64,000 nucleotides of DNA from Streptomyces tubercidicus (GTDB taxonomy: Bacteria > Actinomycetota > Actinomycetes > Streptomycetales > Streptomycetaceae), in NCBI RefSeq assembly GCF_027497495.1, contig NZ_CP114205.1, positions 186,001-250,000 of the forward strand, read 5' to 3'. The position numbers and the translations under genes were made by a program. The notes under the pieces are model-generated. The model saw only the letters and a list, made by a program, of their open reading frames with translations, made no database searches and was not told where the DNA came from. This document shows, in pieces, positions 17,787 through 25,121 of the stretch. Numbering within the stretch: the stretch's first letter is position 1; every line of letters starts with the position of its first letter.

Positions 17787-18512
17787 GTGGGCTCCGGGGG
17801 ACCACGAACGGTCGAGGCACGGGCAGTTGACGACTGCCCGACGCTTCCGACACGCCGCGTCCCTCCCGCCGTCGCCAGGTGCGCCACCGCCCGCGGTGGC
17901 CTCGGGCGGCGCATCGTACGCTTCGCGGGAGCCAATCCCGATACGGAGAGCAGGGGGGAACCAGGAAGTGCGGGGTTGCCGCTGTGCGCTGCGGCCTGCT
18001 GGGACCACGCGGAGACGGTGCACGCACTGCTCGCACACGGCGCGGACCCCAACCTGAGGGAGGACGACGGCACTTCCTTCACTCCCCTGATGTGGGCGGC
18101 CGCCAATGGCCATCACCGAACCGCCCGGCTCCTGCTGGAAGGGCGGGCCGATCCGGACGCGGGCCACGGCGGCCGGACCCCGCTGATGGCGGCGGCCGAG
18201 CGGGGGTCGATAGCCGTCGTGCGTGCCTTGTTGCGCCACGGCGCCGCCCCGCGGCTCACCGACGCACAGGGCCGGACGGCGTGCGATATGGCCCGTGAGT
18301 TGAGCGGCAAGGACGTCGAGGGGGAGCTGCGCCGGAAGGCGGGCGCGTCCCCGGACGCCCCGGGCGAGATCCTCCGCAGCCCCCGCCCCGAGGGCACGGA
18401 GCTGGTCCAGCTCCTGATCCGCGCACCGGGCGGAATCCATACGGCCGAGTACCAGCAGGAAACCGGGCACGCCGCGATCGTGGCACTCCTGGAGGAGAAC
18501 GCGCCGGATTGA
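17787..18512 (+). CDS. Ankyrin-repeat protein, possibly N-terminally decayed
   Basis: From about residue 63 there are three ankyrin repeats: LPLCAAACWDHAETVHALLA with HGADPNLREDDG, TPLMWAAANGHHRTARLLLE, and TPLMAAAERGSIAVVRALLR. An acidic tail follows, ending GHAAIVALLEENAPD. The 60 residues before the repeats show no repeat pattern, have no clear ribosome site at the first GTG, and look like non-coding sequence. A TTG at the first repeat is a possible alternative start. Homologues I know of usually carry more N-terminal repeats, so this copy may be truncated. Ankyrin repeats bind proteins; the partner is unknown. The stop and the C-terminal part are secure and the start is not. Confidence 0.65.
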   Translation: MGSGGPRTVEARAVDDCPTLPTRRVPPAVARCATARGGLGRRIVRFAGANPDTESRGEPGSAGLPLCAAACWDHAETVHALLAHGADPNLREDDGTSFTPLMWAAANGHHRTARLLLEGRADPDAGHGGRTPLMAAAERGSIAVVRALLRHGAAPRLTDAQGRTACDMARELSGKDVEGELRRKAGASPDAPGEILRSPRPEGTELVQLLIRAPGGIHTAEYQQETGHAAIVALLEENAPD

Positions 18513-18766
18513 GCCCGGCCGGTACGGGGGCGCATGAAGGTGTATGTCACGCCCCGGGTGAGGTTTTCGGGATCGGCCCGCATTCTGCGATTTCCCGCAC
18601 ACCAACCACATTAATAAGACTTCTGCTTTTTCTGAGCTTCTGTCTGCATTGCGTAAAACCATGGGTATTGGCGGGATAGCGAGGGCGTCACGGGTGCATG
18701 GTCATTCCTGCCCGGCCATCGGCGGGGCAGCCACCATCACGGCAATGCAGAAAGGCATGATCCGCA

Positions 18767-19045
18767 ATGATTGACGGGTTCAAGCGCGCCCTCGCTCTCG
18801 GCGCCGCCACCGTGGCCCTCGCCGGAGGCGCGGTCTTCACCTCGGTGGGGATCGCCTCGGCCACGCCCACGCACCACGGGGACCACTCCCCCACGCAGCA
18901 CGTCGACCGGGGCCGCTGTCACATGGTTCACGGACACTGGGTCCGTGTCTGGCACCCGGCCTGGCGCGACCGGCACGGCCACCGCCACCCGGGCCACTGG
19001 ACCCGGATCTGGCACCGCGGCCACCTCGTGTGTCACAGACACTGA
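18767..19045 (+). CDS. Small secreted His/Trp-rich protein, 92 aa
   Basis: The first 33 residues are a signal peptide (MIDGFKRALALGAATVALAG, then GAVFTSVGIASA). The mature part has 16 His and 5 Trp and exactly two cysteines that bracket its end: GRCHMVHGHWVRVW to RGHLVCHRH. Units such as VHGHWVRV, HPGHWTRIW and WHRGH recur. A relative with the same C-H...GHW...C layout is encoded at 56413-56748. His density suggests metal binding, and a single disulfide could close the repeat region. Both ideas are inference. The preceding 250 bases are AT-rich for this DNA (attaataagacttctgc), consistent with a strong own promoter, and a hairpin terminator follows. Confidence 0.83.
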   Translation: MIDGFKRALALGAATVALAGGAVFTSVGIASATPTHHGDHSPTQHVDRGRCHMVHGHWVRVWHPAWRDRHGHRHPGHWTRIWHRGHLVCHRH

Positions 19046-19068
19046 TCACGGCGCCCCCAGCAGTTCCC

Positions 19069-19101
19069 GGGCCCCCGAGCCGCACACCGGCTCGGGGGCC
19101 C
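19069..19101. terminator. Bidirectional terminator hairpin
   Basis: A perfect 13-base stem (19069-19081 with 19089-19101, GGGCCCCCGAGCC and complement) around a 7-base loop lies between the convergent His/Trp-rich gene (stop 19045) and alkB (stop 19135). It can serve both. Confidence 0.85.
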
Positions 19102-19134
19102 TCTGCTAGGACACGGGAGAGGCCGCGGCGGCGT

Positions 19135-19761
19135 TCAATGCACGCCATGGGGCCGGAACTGGATGCTGATCCGCGGCCCGGTCGCCCGGCTGCTCTTGGG
19201 GATCGCATGCTCCCAGGTCCGCTGGCAGGAGCCGCCCATGACGAGCAGATCGCCGTGCCCGAGCGGGTGCCGCAGGGAGCCGCCGCCGCGCCGCGGGCGC
19301 AGCAGCAGATCGCGCGGCGCACCCACGGACAGGATCGCGACCATTGTGTCCTCCCGTCTGCCGCGGCCGATCCGGTCGCCGTGCCAGGCCACGCTGTCGT
19401 GACCATCGCGGTAGTAGCAGAGGCCGGCTGTGGTGAAGGGTTCGCCGAGCTCGGTGGCGTAGTGGGCGGAGAGCGCGTTCCTCGCCTCGTCCAGGACGGG
19501 GTGCGGCAGCGCGCCGTCGGCCTGGTAGAAGGCGAGCAGTCGCGGTACGTCCACCACCTGCTCGTACATCCGCCGGCGCTCGGCCTGCCAGGGAACCTCC
19601 GCGGCGAGCCGCTCGAACAGCGCGTCCGCCCCGCTCAGCCACCCGGGCAGCAGATCGATCCAGGCACCGTCACCGAGCTCGGACCGGCGCATCGCGCCCA
19701 GCGGCCCCAGCCGGACTTCGTCGGTCTGGTCGAAGAGCGAGCCCTGGAGATGCGTGGCCAT
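19135..19761 (-). CDS. alkB: AlkB-type Fe(II)/2-oxoglutarate DNA-repair dioxygenase
   Basis: A 208-aa protein of the AlkB family, which removes alkyl groups from DNA or RNA bases by oxidation. The iron ligands are visible: HGD in SVAWHGDRIGR and the later His in RTWEHAIPKSS. The 2-oxoglutarate-binding arginines lie in GPRISIQFRPH. The N terminus QGSLFDQTDEVRLGPL is typical of the actinobacterial subgroup and follows the ATG at 19761. The frame is open far upstream across the next gene, but only antisense. Direct reversal of 1-methyladenine or 3-methylcytosine is the usual role. It stands alone, divergent from the aminotransferase-like gene. Confidence 0.9.
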   Translation of the reverse strand: MATHLQGSLFDQTDEVRLGPLGAMRRSELGDGAWIDLLPGWLSGADALFERLAAEVPWQAERRRMYEQVVDVPRLLAFYQADGALPHPVLDEARNALSAHYATELGEPFTTAGLCYYRDGHDSVAWHGDRIGRGRREDTMVAILSVGAPRDLLLRPRRGGGSLRHPLGHGDLLVMGGSCQRTWEHAIPKSSRATGPRISIQFRPHGVH

Positions 19762-19923
19762 GCCAGTCAGGGTACGCCTCGAATCGAATGTGTGTTCTGG
19801 CGGGCGCGCCCGGGGTGGGCGGCGCCCGCTCACCCTCGGCGGTGGCGTCGCGGGAATCCGTCTCCCCGCGCTGGAGCCGTGCGCCCGCACGGGACGACAC
19901 AACCGGCACCTAGGATGCCGATC

Positions 19924-20712
19924 GTGACTGACCCGTCCACGACATTCGTCGAGATCAACGGCCGTGCCACCGAGGCCGATCCCTTGCTGTTCGAGATGCT
20001 GAGCGGCGAGGGGCATTTCACGGCCATGCAGGTCAGGGGAGGCCGCGTACGCGGACTGGGGTTCCATCTGAACCGGCTGGACGCGGCCTCGCGTGAGCTG
20101 TTCGGTGTGGAGCTGGACGGCGAGCTGGTCCGCGGCAGGATCCGCCATGCCCTGCGGGGCGGGAGCCAGGACGCCGCCGTCCGGGTCTACGTCTACGATC
20201 CCGAGCCCGGCGACGGACCGGTCACGGTGGTGACCGTCCGGCCCCCGGTCCCCGAGCCCGAGGCCGCCCGGCGTCTGCGCAGTGTGGCCTACCAGCGACC
20301 CGCGGCCCATCTGAAGCATCTCGGCGGATTCGGGCAGGGGTATCACCTGCGCCGGGTGCGGCAGGAGGGGTTCGACGAGGCGCTTCTGGTGGCACCGGAT
20401 GGCGCGGTGGCCGAGGGCGCGGTCACCAACATCGGCTTCGTCGAGGGCGGCACGGTCGTCTGGCCCGATGCGCCCGCCCTCCAGGGCACCACGATGCTGG
20501 TGCTCCGGCAGGAACTGGACCGGACCGGGATCCCCTGGACACAACGGCCGGTCCACACCGACGACTTGCCCTCCTTCGACGGTGCTTTCGTCGCCAACTC
20601 CCAAGGGGTTGCCGCCGTCTCGGCGATCGACGACACACCGTATCCGGCGGATGCGGAGCTGGTGCGTACGGTTCGCGGCCTCTACCGGGATGCCCCCTGG
20701 GACGAGATCTGA
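19924..20712 (+). CDS. Class IV (branched-chain/ADCL-like) aminotransferase family protein
   Basis: A 262-aa fold-type IV PLP protein. It has the expected layout: FTAMQVRGGRVRGLGFHLNRL near the start, where the Arg-rich loop binds the cofactor phosphate. HLKHLGGFGQGYHLRRV lies in the position of the PLP lysine. EGAVTNIGFVEGGTVVWPD, then GTTMLVLRQEL is the E-x-x-x-N and G-T-T motif pair. Aminodeoxychorismate lyase, D-amino-acid and branched-chain aminotransferases share this fold and I cannot choose among them. TAGGAT at 19911-19916 lies 7 bases before the GTG at 19924, suggesting a leaderless start there; an ATG three codons upstream overlaps that box. Confidence 0.8.
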   Translation: MTDPSTTFVEINGRATEADPLLFEMLSGEGHFTAMQVRGGRVRGLGFHLNRLDAASRELFGVELDGELVRGRIRHALRGGSQDAAVRVYVYDPEPGDGPVTVVTVRPPVPEPEAARRLRSVAYQRPAAHLKHLGGFGQGYHLRRVRQEGFDEALLVAPDGAVAEGAVTNIGFVEGGTVVWPDAPALQGTTMLVLRQELDRTGIPWTQRPVHTDDLPSFDGAFVANSQGVAAVSAIDDTPYPADAELVRTVRGLYRDAPWDEI

Positions 20713-20780
20713 CCGCTGCCCCTCAGGGGTCGTTTCGATCCCCTCGCTTGCACTGCGTACTCCGGCGCACACCGGCCGCA

Positions 20781-20814
20781 GGCAAGGGCCGTCCGCAACG
20801 AGAGGGCCCTTGCC
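20781..20814 (+). terminator. Stem-loop before the IclR gene
   Basis: A 10-base stem (GGCAAGGGCC at 20781-20790 with 20805-20814) and a 14-base loop lie 68 bases after the aminotransferase-like gene. It probably ends that transcript. Confidence 0.55.
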
Positions 20815-20844
20815 CGGGTGGGACGCCAGGAGCAGGCTGAATGT

Positions 20845-21603
20845 ATGGGCAACGCAGAGGGCCCCACCCTCATCACCTCCGTCCAGCGAGCGTTCCGACT
20901 GATGGAGGCGGTCGGCGCGCACGAGGGCGGTGCGCCGGCGAAGCAGCTGGCACGGGAGACGGGGCTGCCCCTGGCCACCACGTACCACCTCCTGCGCACG
21001 CTGGCGCACGACGGGTACATCCGGAAACTGGACGACGGCGGCTTCGTCCTGGGCGAGAAGCTGACCACGCTGCATACGGGCGGACGGGGCCAGGCGCTGC
21101 TGAGCCGGGTCCGCCCCGCACTCGCGGCGCTGCGGGACGAGCTCTCGGCCGCCGCCTACCTGACCTTCTACGAGGACGGCGAGATCCGCGTCGCCGAGAT
21201 CGTCGACGGCCCGCGGACGCCGCGGGTGGACCTCTGGGTGGGCTTCGAGGACGCCGGGCACGCCACGGCGCTGGGCAAGTGCGTACTGCGCGAGCTGGAC
21301 GACGACGCCCGCGACGACTACCTCGCACGGCATCCCCTCGCCGATCTCACACCGCGCACCATCACCGGCCGCGCCGAGCTGCTCCGACGGCTCGGCACGA
21401 CACCGCTGGCGCCGGCGGTGACGGACATGGAGGAGTACGCCCTGGGGACCTTCTGCGTCGCGGTACCGGTGTACAGCGGCGAGATACTCGGCTCCCTGGG
21501 TGTGTCACTCCGGGTGGACCGGGCCTCCCGTATCGACGAGATCCGGAACCGGCTGATTCCGACAGCCGACCGTGTGACCAGGGGGCTTTCGCTCACTATC
21601 TGA
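20845..21603 (+). CDS. IclR-family transcriptional regulator
   Basis: A 252-aa regulator. The winged helix-turn-helix is at residues about 10-65: SVQRAFRLMEAVGAHEGG, AKQLARETGLPLATTYHLLR and DGYIRKLDDGGFVLGEKL. The C-terminal effector domain is GAF-like, with AYLTFYEDGEIRVAEIVDGP, HATALGKCVLRELDDD and FCVAVPVYSGEILGSLGVSL, where the late conserved residues line the ligand pocket. IclR proteins control small-acid and aromatic catabolism, usually of adjacent genes. Here the neighbours (an aminotransferase-like gene upstream and a phosphatase downstream) give no obvious target. The ATG at 20845 is taken as start; a GTG at 20818 is possible. Confidence 0.88.
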   Translation: MGNAEGPTLITSVQRAFRLMEAVGAHEGGAPAKQLARETGLPLATTYHLLRTLAHDGYIRKLDDGGFVLGEKLTTLHTGGRGQALLSRVRPALAALRDELSAAAYLTFYEDGEIRVAEIVDGPRTPRVDLWVGFEDAGHATALGKCVLRELDDDARDDYLARHPLADLTPRTITGRAELLRRLGTTPLAPAVTDMEEYALGTFCVAVPVYSGEILGSLGVSLRVDRASRIDEIRNRLIPTADRVTRGLSLTI

Positions 21604-21781
21604 AATTCCGGTCCTTGCGGCCGCCACTCTGCGCCCGTTTCCTAGATGAAACGGACATTTAGGCACGTAAGTGCCGTGAGCAGGGAAGCGAGCCGCGGAC
21701 GAGGACATGCGCCCAGCCCGAATCCACCAGCACGACCACCGGCCGCAGTGGCAGCTTGCACATCCGCTCTCCGCTCTTCGG

Positions 21782-22960
21782 ATGACTGCCCGGCGCTCCG
21801 CCCCGCCCCGGAGCGATGCGCCGTCCGGCGGCGCGGGCATCCGCCGGCACTTCGCCTCCGTAGTACCGGTGCTGATCATCGCGGCCGTCGCGGTCCTCGC
21901 CCTGGCGGGCGGCACCGGGATGAGCTGGCTGCCGCTGCTCGCCGTCGGCCCCGCGCTGGCCGCCGCCACCAGCGGGCCGTGGGGCGTGCTCCGCATCGGC
22001 GCGCTGGCCGTGGGGCTGGGCGCGGCCGTCGGCGTCCATGCCGGTACGCCGGACCGGGAGCTGGCCATCGTGCTGTCCGCGCTGTCCGCGCTGTCCGCCG
22101 TGACCTTGGCCAGCAGTCTGGCCGGTGCCCTGCGCAGGCGTCGTGAACAGGTATTGGCCCAGGTCCGCTCGGTCGCCGAGGCCGCGCAGCACGCCTTCCT
22201 CAAGCCGGTGCCCGCCACCGTGGGGCACTTCCAGGCGGCGGTCCGGTACAGCGCCGCCGCGGCCGAGGCACGGATCGGCGGTGACCTGTACGCCCTGGTG
22301 CCCACGCCGTTCGGTATCCGGCTCATCGTCGGCGACGTACGCGGGAAGGGGCTGCCGGCGGTCGGGGTCGCCGCCCTGGTCCTGGGCGTCTTCCGGGAGG
22401 CGGCCTACGACGAGCCGGATCTCCTGGATGTCGTCCACCGCATCGAGCGGAGCCTGGCGCGCAATCTCGGCCCGGATGACTTCGTCACCGCGGTGATCGC
22501 CGGCTACCCCGACGCCGACCGGATGGAGCTGGTCAACTGCGGGCATGCCGCCCCGCTGCTGGTCCAGGACTCGCGCGTGCTGCCCGTGGAGCCCGCCCGG
22601 CCCGCCCCGCCGCTCGGCCTGCGGGCACTTGCCGACGAGGCCCCGAGCCTCCAGGAAGTGGCCCTGGCCGACGGGAACCAGCTGCTGTTCTACACCGACG
22701 GTGTGACCGAGGCCCGCGACCACGAGCGGGAGTTCTACCCGCTCAGCGAGCGGCTGGCGGTGCACCTCTCGGAGGATCCGTCCCGCACGCTCGCCGCGCT
22801 CCATGAAGACCTGCTCACGCACGTGGGCGGAGAACTGCATGATGACGCCGCGCTGCTGCTGCTCCGGAGGCCGTGCGTCGGCCCGGCGGGAGCGGGTCGG
22901 GGCGCAGCAGCGGACGAGGTCGCGGCAGCGGACGGGGTCGGCGAGGCGGTAATTGGGTGA
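21782..22960 (+). CDS. Membrane-anchored SpoIIE/RsbU-type PP2C phosphatase
   Basis: A protein of about 392 aa. Residues about 20-110 contain three or four hydrophobic segments (VVPVLIIAAVAVLALAG, LLAVGPALAAATSG). A short helical linker LRRRREQVLAQVRSVAEAAQ follows. The C-terminal phosphatase domain has RIGGDLYALVPTPFGIRLIV, GDVRGKGLPAVG, NCGHAAPLLV, FYTDGVTEARD and DDAALLLL, the metal-binding Asp motifs of the PPM family. Such proteins dephosphorylate STAS anti-anti-sigma factors. No STAS or anti-sigma kinase gene is adjacent, so its partner is elsewhere. The start is uncertain between 21707 and 21782; the second is nearer the first membrane helix. Confidence 0.87.
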   Translation: MTARRSAPPRSDAPSGGAGIRRHFASVVPVLIIAAVAVLALAGGTGMSWLPLLAVGPALAAATSGPWGVLRIGALAVGLGAAVGVHAGTPDRELAIVLSALSALSAVTLASSLAGALRRRREQVLAQVRSVAEAAQHAFLKPVPATVGHFQAAVRYSAAAAEARIGGDLYALVPTPFGIRLIVGDVRGKGLPAVGVAALVLGVFREAAYDEPDLLDVVHRIERSLARNLGPDDFVTAVIAGYPDADRMELVNCGHAAPLLVQDSRVLPVEPARPAPPLGLRALADEAPSLQEVALADGNQLLFYTDGVTEARDHEREFYPLSERLAVHLSEDPSRTLAALHEDLLTHVGGELHDDAALLLLRRPCVGPAGAGRGAAADEVAAADGVGEAVIG

Positions 22961-23038
22961 TTGGCTGAACGTCCCGGGAACGAACCCGAACTCGGTCGCC
23001 CCGGTCAGCAGGAAGGCGGCGGGAGCATCTGCCTACAG

Positions 23039-23110
23039 TCGTTCCTGTTGCTGCTGTCGTTGCTGTTGCTTCTTTCGTTGCTGTTGCTTCTGTCGTTCAT
23101 GTTGATCATG
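23039..23110. repeat. Four 18-bp tandem repeats, Leu-coding in one frame
   Basis: Four units of 18 bases (23039, 23057, 23075, 23093) follow the pattern tcgttgctgttgcttctt; the middle two are almost identical and the outer two diverged. In the frame opened by a TTG at 22961 they encode SFLLLL, SLLLLL, SLLLLL and SFMLIM. GC content drops sharply compared with the flanks. They sit 47 bases before the oxidoreductase start at 23157. Whether this is a leader peptide or a minisatellite is unclear. Confidence 0.75.
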
Positions 23111-23156
23111 CCGCACGCCCCGACCGGTCGGCGGCACCGTAGTGGAGGGCGCTCAG

Positions 23157-23579
23157 ATGTCGAAACCACCGCTTCCCGATGCGGCCGTCACCATGTTGGG
23201 CAAGGCCAACCCGGCGGTCATCACGACGCTGCGCCCGGACGGGCAGCCGGTCTCCACGGCCACCTGGTACCTGTGGGACAACGGCCGGGTGCTGGTCAAC
23301 ATGGACGAAGGACGCAAACGGCTGGCGCACCTCCGCAACGACCCCCGGGTCACCCTCACCGTGCTGGACGAGGGCAACTGGTACACGCATCTCAGCCTCA
23401 TCGGCCATATCGCGGAAATCCGTACCGATGACTCTCTCACCGATATCGACCGGCTGGCGCAGCACTACAACGGCACGCCATACCCACAGCGGGACCGCGG
23501 CCGGGTCAGCGCCTGGATCGAAATCGACCGCTGGCACGGCTGGGGCACGTTGAAGGACAGCAACCAGGCCGGGGGGTGA
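23157..23579 (+). CDS. PPOX-class F420/FMN-dependent oxidoreductase
   Basis: A 140-aa split-beta-barrel flavin-binding protein of the pyridoxamine-phosphate-oxidase-like superfamily. The opening AAVTMLGKANPAVITTLRPDGQPVSTATWYLW is the standard first hairpin. VLVNMDEGRKRLAHLRNDPRVTLTVLD contains the K-x-x-N/R cofactor-phosphate contact, and the end RGRVSAWIEIDRWHGWG is the dimer and cofactor edge typical of F420-binding members. ATG 23157 follows GGAGGG by 8 bases. F420-dependent members reduce biliverdin, quinones or fatty acids; the substrate here is unknown. It is the next gene after the Leu-coding repeats. Confidence 0.85.
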   Translation: MSKPPLPDAAVTMLGKANPAVITTLRPDGQPVSTATWYLWDNGRVLVNMDEGRKRLAHLRNDPRVTLTVLDEGNWYTHLSLIGHIAEIRTDDSLTDIDRLAQHYNGTPYPQRDRGRVSAWIEIDRWHGWGTLKDSNQAGG

Positions 23580-23918
23580 CGAGGGGGGCTGGGGCGGTGC
23601 AGTGGGGGGGCGGGCTTGGTCGGGTGCGACTTGAGGGCCCTTCCACTGGACGGTCAACTGGCCGCGTTGGGCTTGCCGTTGGAGATCTGCGGAGTCACTC
23701 GGTCCGCCGCTGCACCGCTCGCTGACGTACCGGCGGCGGGTGCGCCAAATTTCTCTTGATTCTGCGGCGGCGTCGTGACAGCATTCTTAATGCAACTTGA
23801 GTAGCGCTAGCGGATTGGCGATCGGCCGGCCCACTCCGCCAGTGCTGCTCTCACGCGTACGGCCGCTCCCCACCCGCGACCGCCGCCCCGCACTCCGCCG
23901 AAAGGACCACCCCCGCCG
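23580..23918. other. Intergenic region upstream of the Vgb-like gene
   Basis: 339 bases with no convincing gene. Around 23750-23810 base composition is lower in GC (aatttctcttgattctgcgg, then cattcttaatgcaacttgag), a likely promoter area for the lyase gene that starts at 23919. TTGATT at about 23756 could be a -35 element. No hairpin stands out. Confidence 0.35.
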
Positions 23919-24812
23919 ATGACCCAACGCACCACCGCGTTCCAGCAGATCCGCGTCTCCGACACGGACGCGGGTCCGTACGCCCTCACCTCCGGACCCG
24001 ATGGCGCGCTGTGGTGCACCTTGGTCCACACAGGGCAGATCGTTCGCCTGACCCCGGACGGTCAACTCGACCGCTACGCACTGGACTCCGCATCTTGCGG
24101 ACCGTCCGTCATCACCTCAGGGCCCGACGGCGCATTGTGGTTCACCCGAAGCCAGGACCATCGCATCGGACGGATCACCGTGACCGGCGAGGCGACCTCG
24201 TTCCCCCTCCCCACTCCGGGCAGCGGCCCCTTCGGCATAGCGTCCGCCCCGGATGGAGCGCTGTGGTTCACACAGCTGCACGGGGACCGGATCGGCCGCA
24301 TCACCACGGACGGCAGGGTGACGGAATTCCCGCTGCCGCTCAGCGGCGCTTTCCCCTCGGCTCTCACCGTCGGACCCGATGACGCTCTGTGGTTCACCCT
24401 CAATCAAGCGCATGCGATCGGTCGCATCAGCCTCGATGGTGAGATCACCCTCCACCCTCTCCCCACCGCGGGCGCCGCACCCGTCGGCATCACCTGCGGC
24501 AGGGACGGCGCACTCTGGTTCGTGGAGATAGGTGCCGGCCAGATAGGCCGGATCACCACCGAGGGGCGGATCGATGAATTCTCCCTGCCGGACCCCGCGT
24601 CCCGGCCGCATGCGATCGTCGCCGGACCGGGCGGTGACTGCTGGTTCACCGAATGGGGAGCCAACCGCATCGGGTCCATCTCCCCTGACGGCCAAATCGA
24701 GGAGTACGACCTGCCGATCGCCTCGTCCGAACCGCACGGACTGGCCTTCGGGCCGGACGGAGCCCTCTACGTGGCCCTGGAGGTCGGAGCGATCGCCCGG
24801 CTGGCGCCCTAG
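23919..24812 (+). CDS. vgb: Virginiamycin B lyase (streptogramin B lyase) homologue
   Basis: A 297-aa seven-bladed beta-propeller. Each blade has the form GPDGALWFT...IGRIT..G. Vgb linearises streptogramin B antibiotics by opening the ester bond through elimination, not hydrolysis. The catalytic region is present by motif: Y21 in GPYALTSG, H231 in SRPHAIVAG, and E271 and H273 in SEPHGLAFG. E288 in YVALEVG also falls close to a reported glutamate. These match the Staphylococcus aureus enzyme's Tyr18, His228, Glu268 and His270 with a constant offset of three. No streptogramin biosynthesis gene is nearby, so resistance to competitors or a housekeeping lactonase-like role are both possible. The ATG is at 23919. 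Confidence 0.85.
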   Translation: MTQRTTAFQQIRVSDTDAGPYALTSGPDGALWCTLVHTGQIVRLTPDGQLDRYALDSASCGPSVITSGPDGALWFTRSQDHRIGRITVTGEATSFPLPTPGSGPFGIASAPDGALWFTQLHGDRIGRITTDGRVTEFPLPLSGAFPSALTVGPDDALWFTLNQAHAIGRISLDGEITLHPLPTAGAAPVGITCGRDGALWFVEIGAGQIGRITTEGRIDEFSLPDPASRPHAIVAGPGGDCWFTEWGANRIGSISPDGQIEEYDLPIASSEPHGLAFGPDGALYVALEVGAIARLAP

Positions 24813-25121
24813 GCACAGCGCGCGGCCCCCCGCTGCCTGCCGTAACGCCAGCCGCCAGCGGGCGGCGGTATCGCGGAACGGGAGCCCCGCCCGGTCTGGC
24901 GGAAGCCACGCATCGGCTCCGGTCGCTCAGCGCGCATGGTCCGCGACCCGGAGGTGTCGCTCCGGTGCCGGATCGCGGTGTCGCTGTGGGCGAGCTGTGT
25001 CCGGGTGTCACCATCGAGAGCACAGGCATCGCTCCGGCCGCAGGCGCAGCCGAGGATGCCGTGAAGGGACAGCGCACGGGGCCGAGGGTCGGTGGGCCGA
25101 CGCCCCAGGAAGGGTGCCGCC
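24813..25121. other. Intergenic region between vgb and the second phosphatase
   Basis: 309 bases, high GC, with no frame of convincing protein character. The last 20 bases hold the GGAAGG ribosome site of the next gene. I see nothing else that can be named. Confidence 0.35.
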
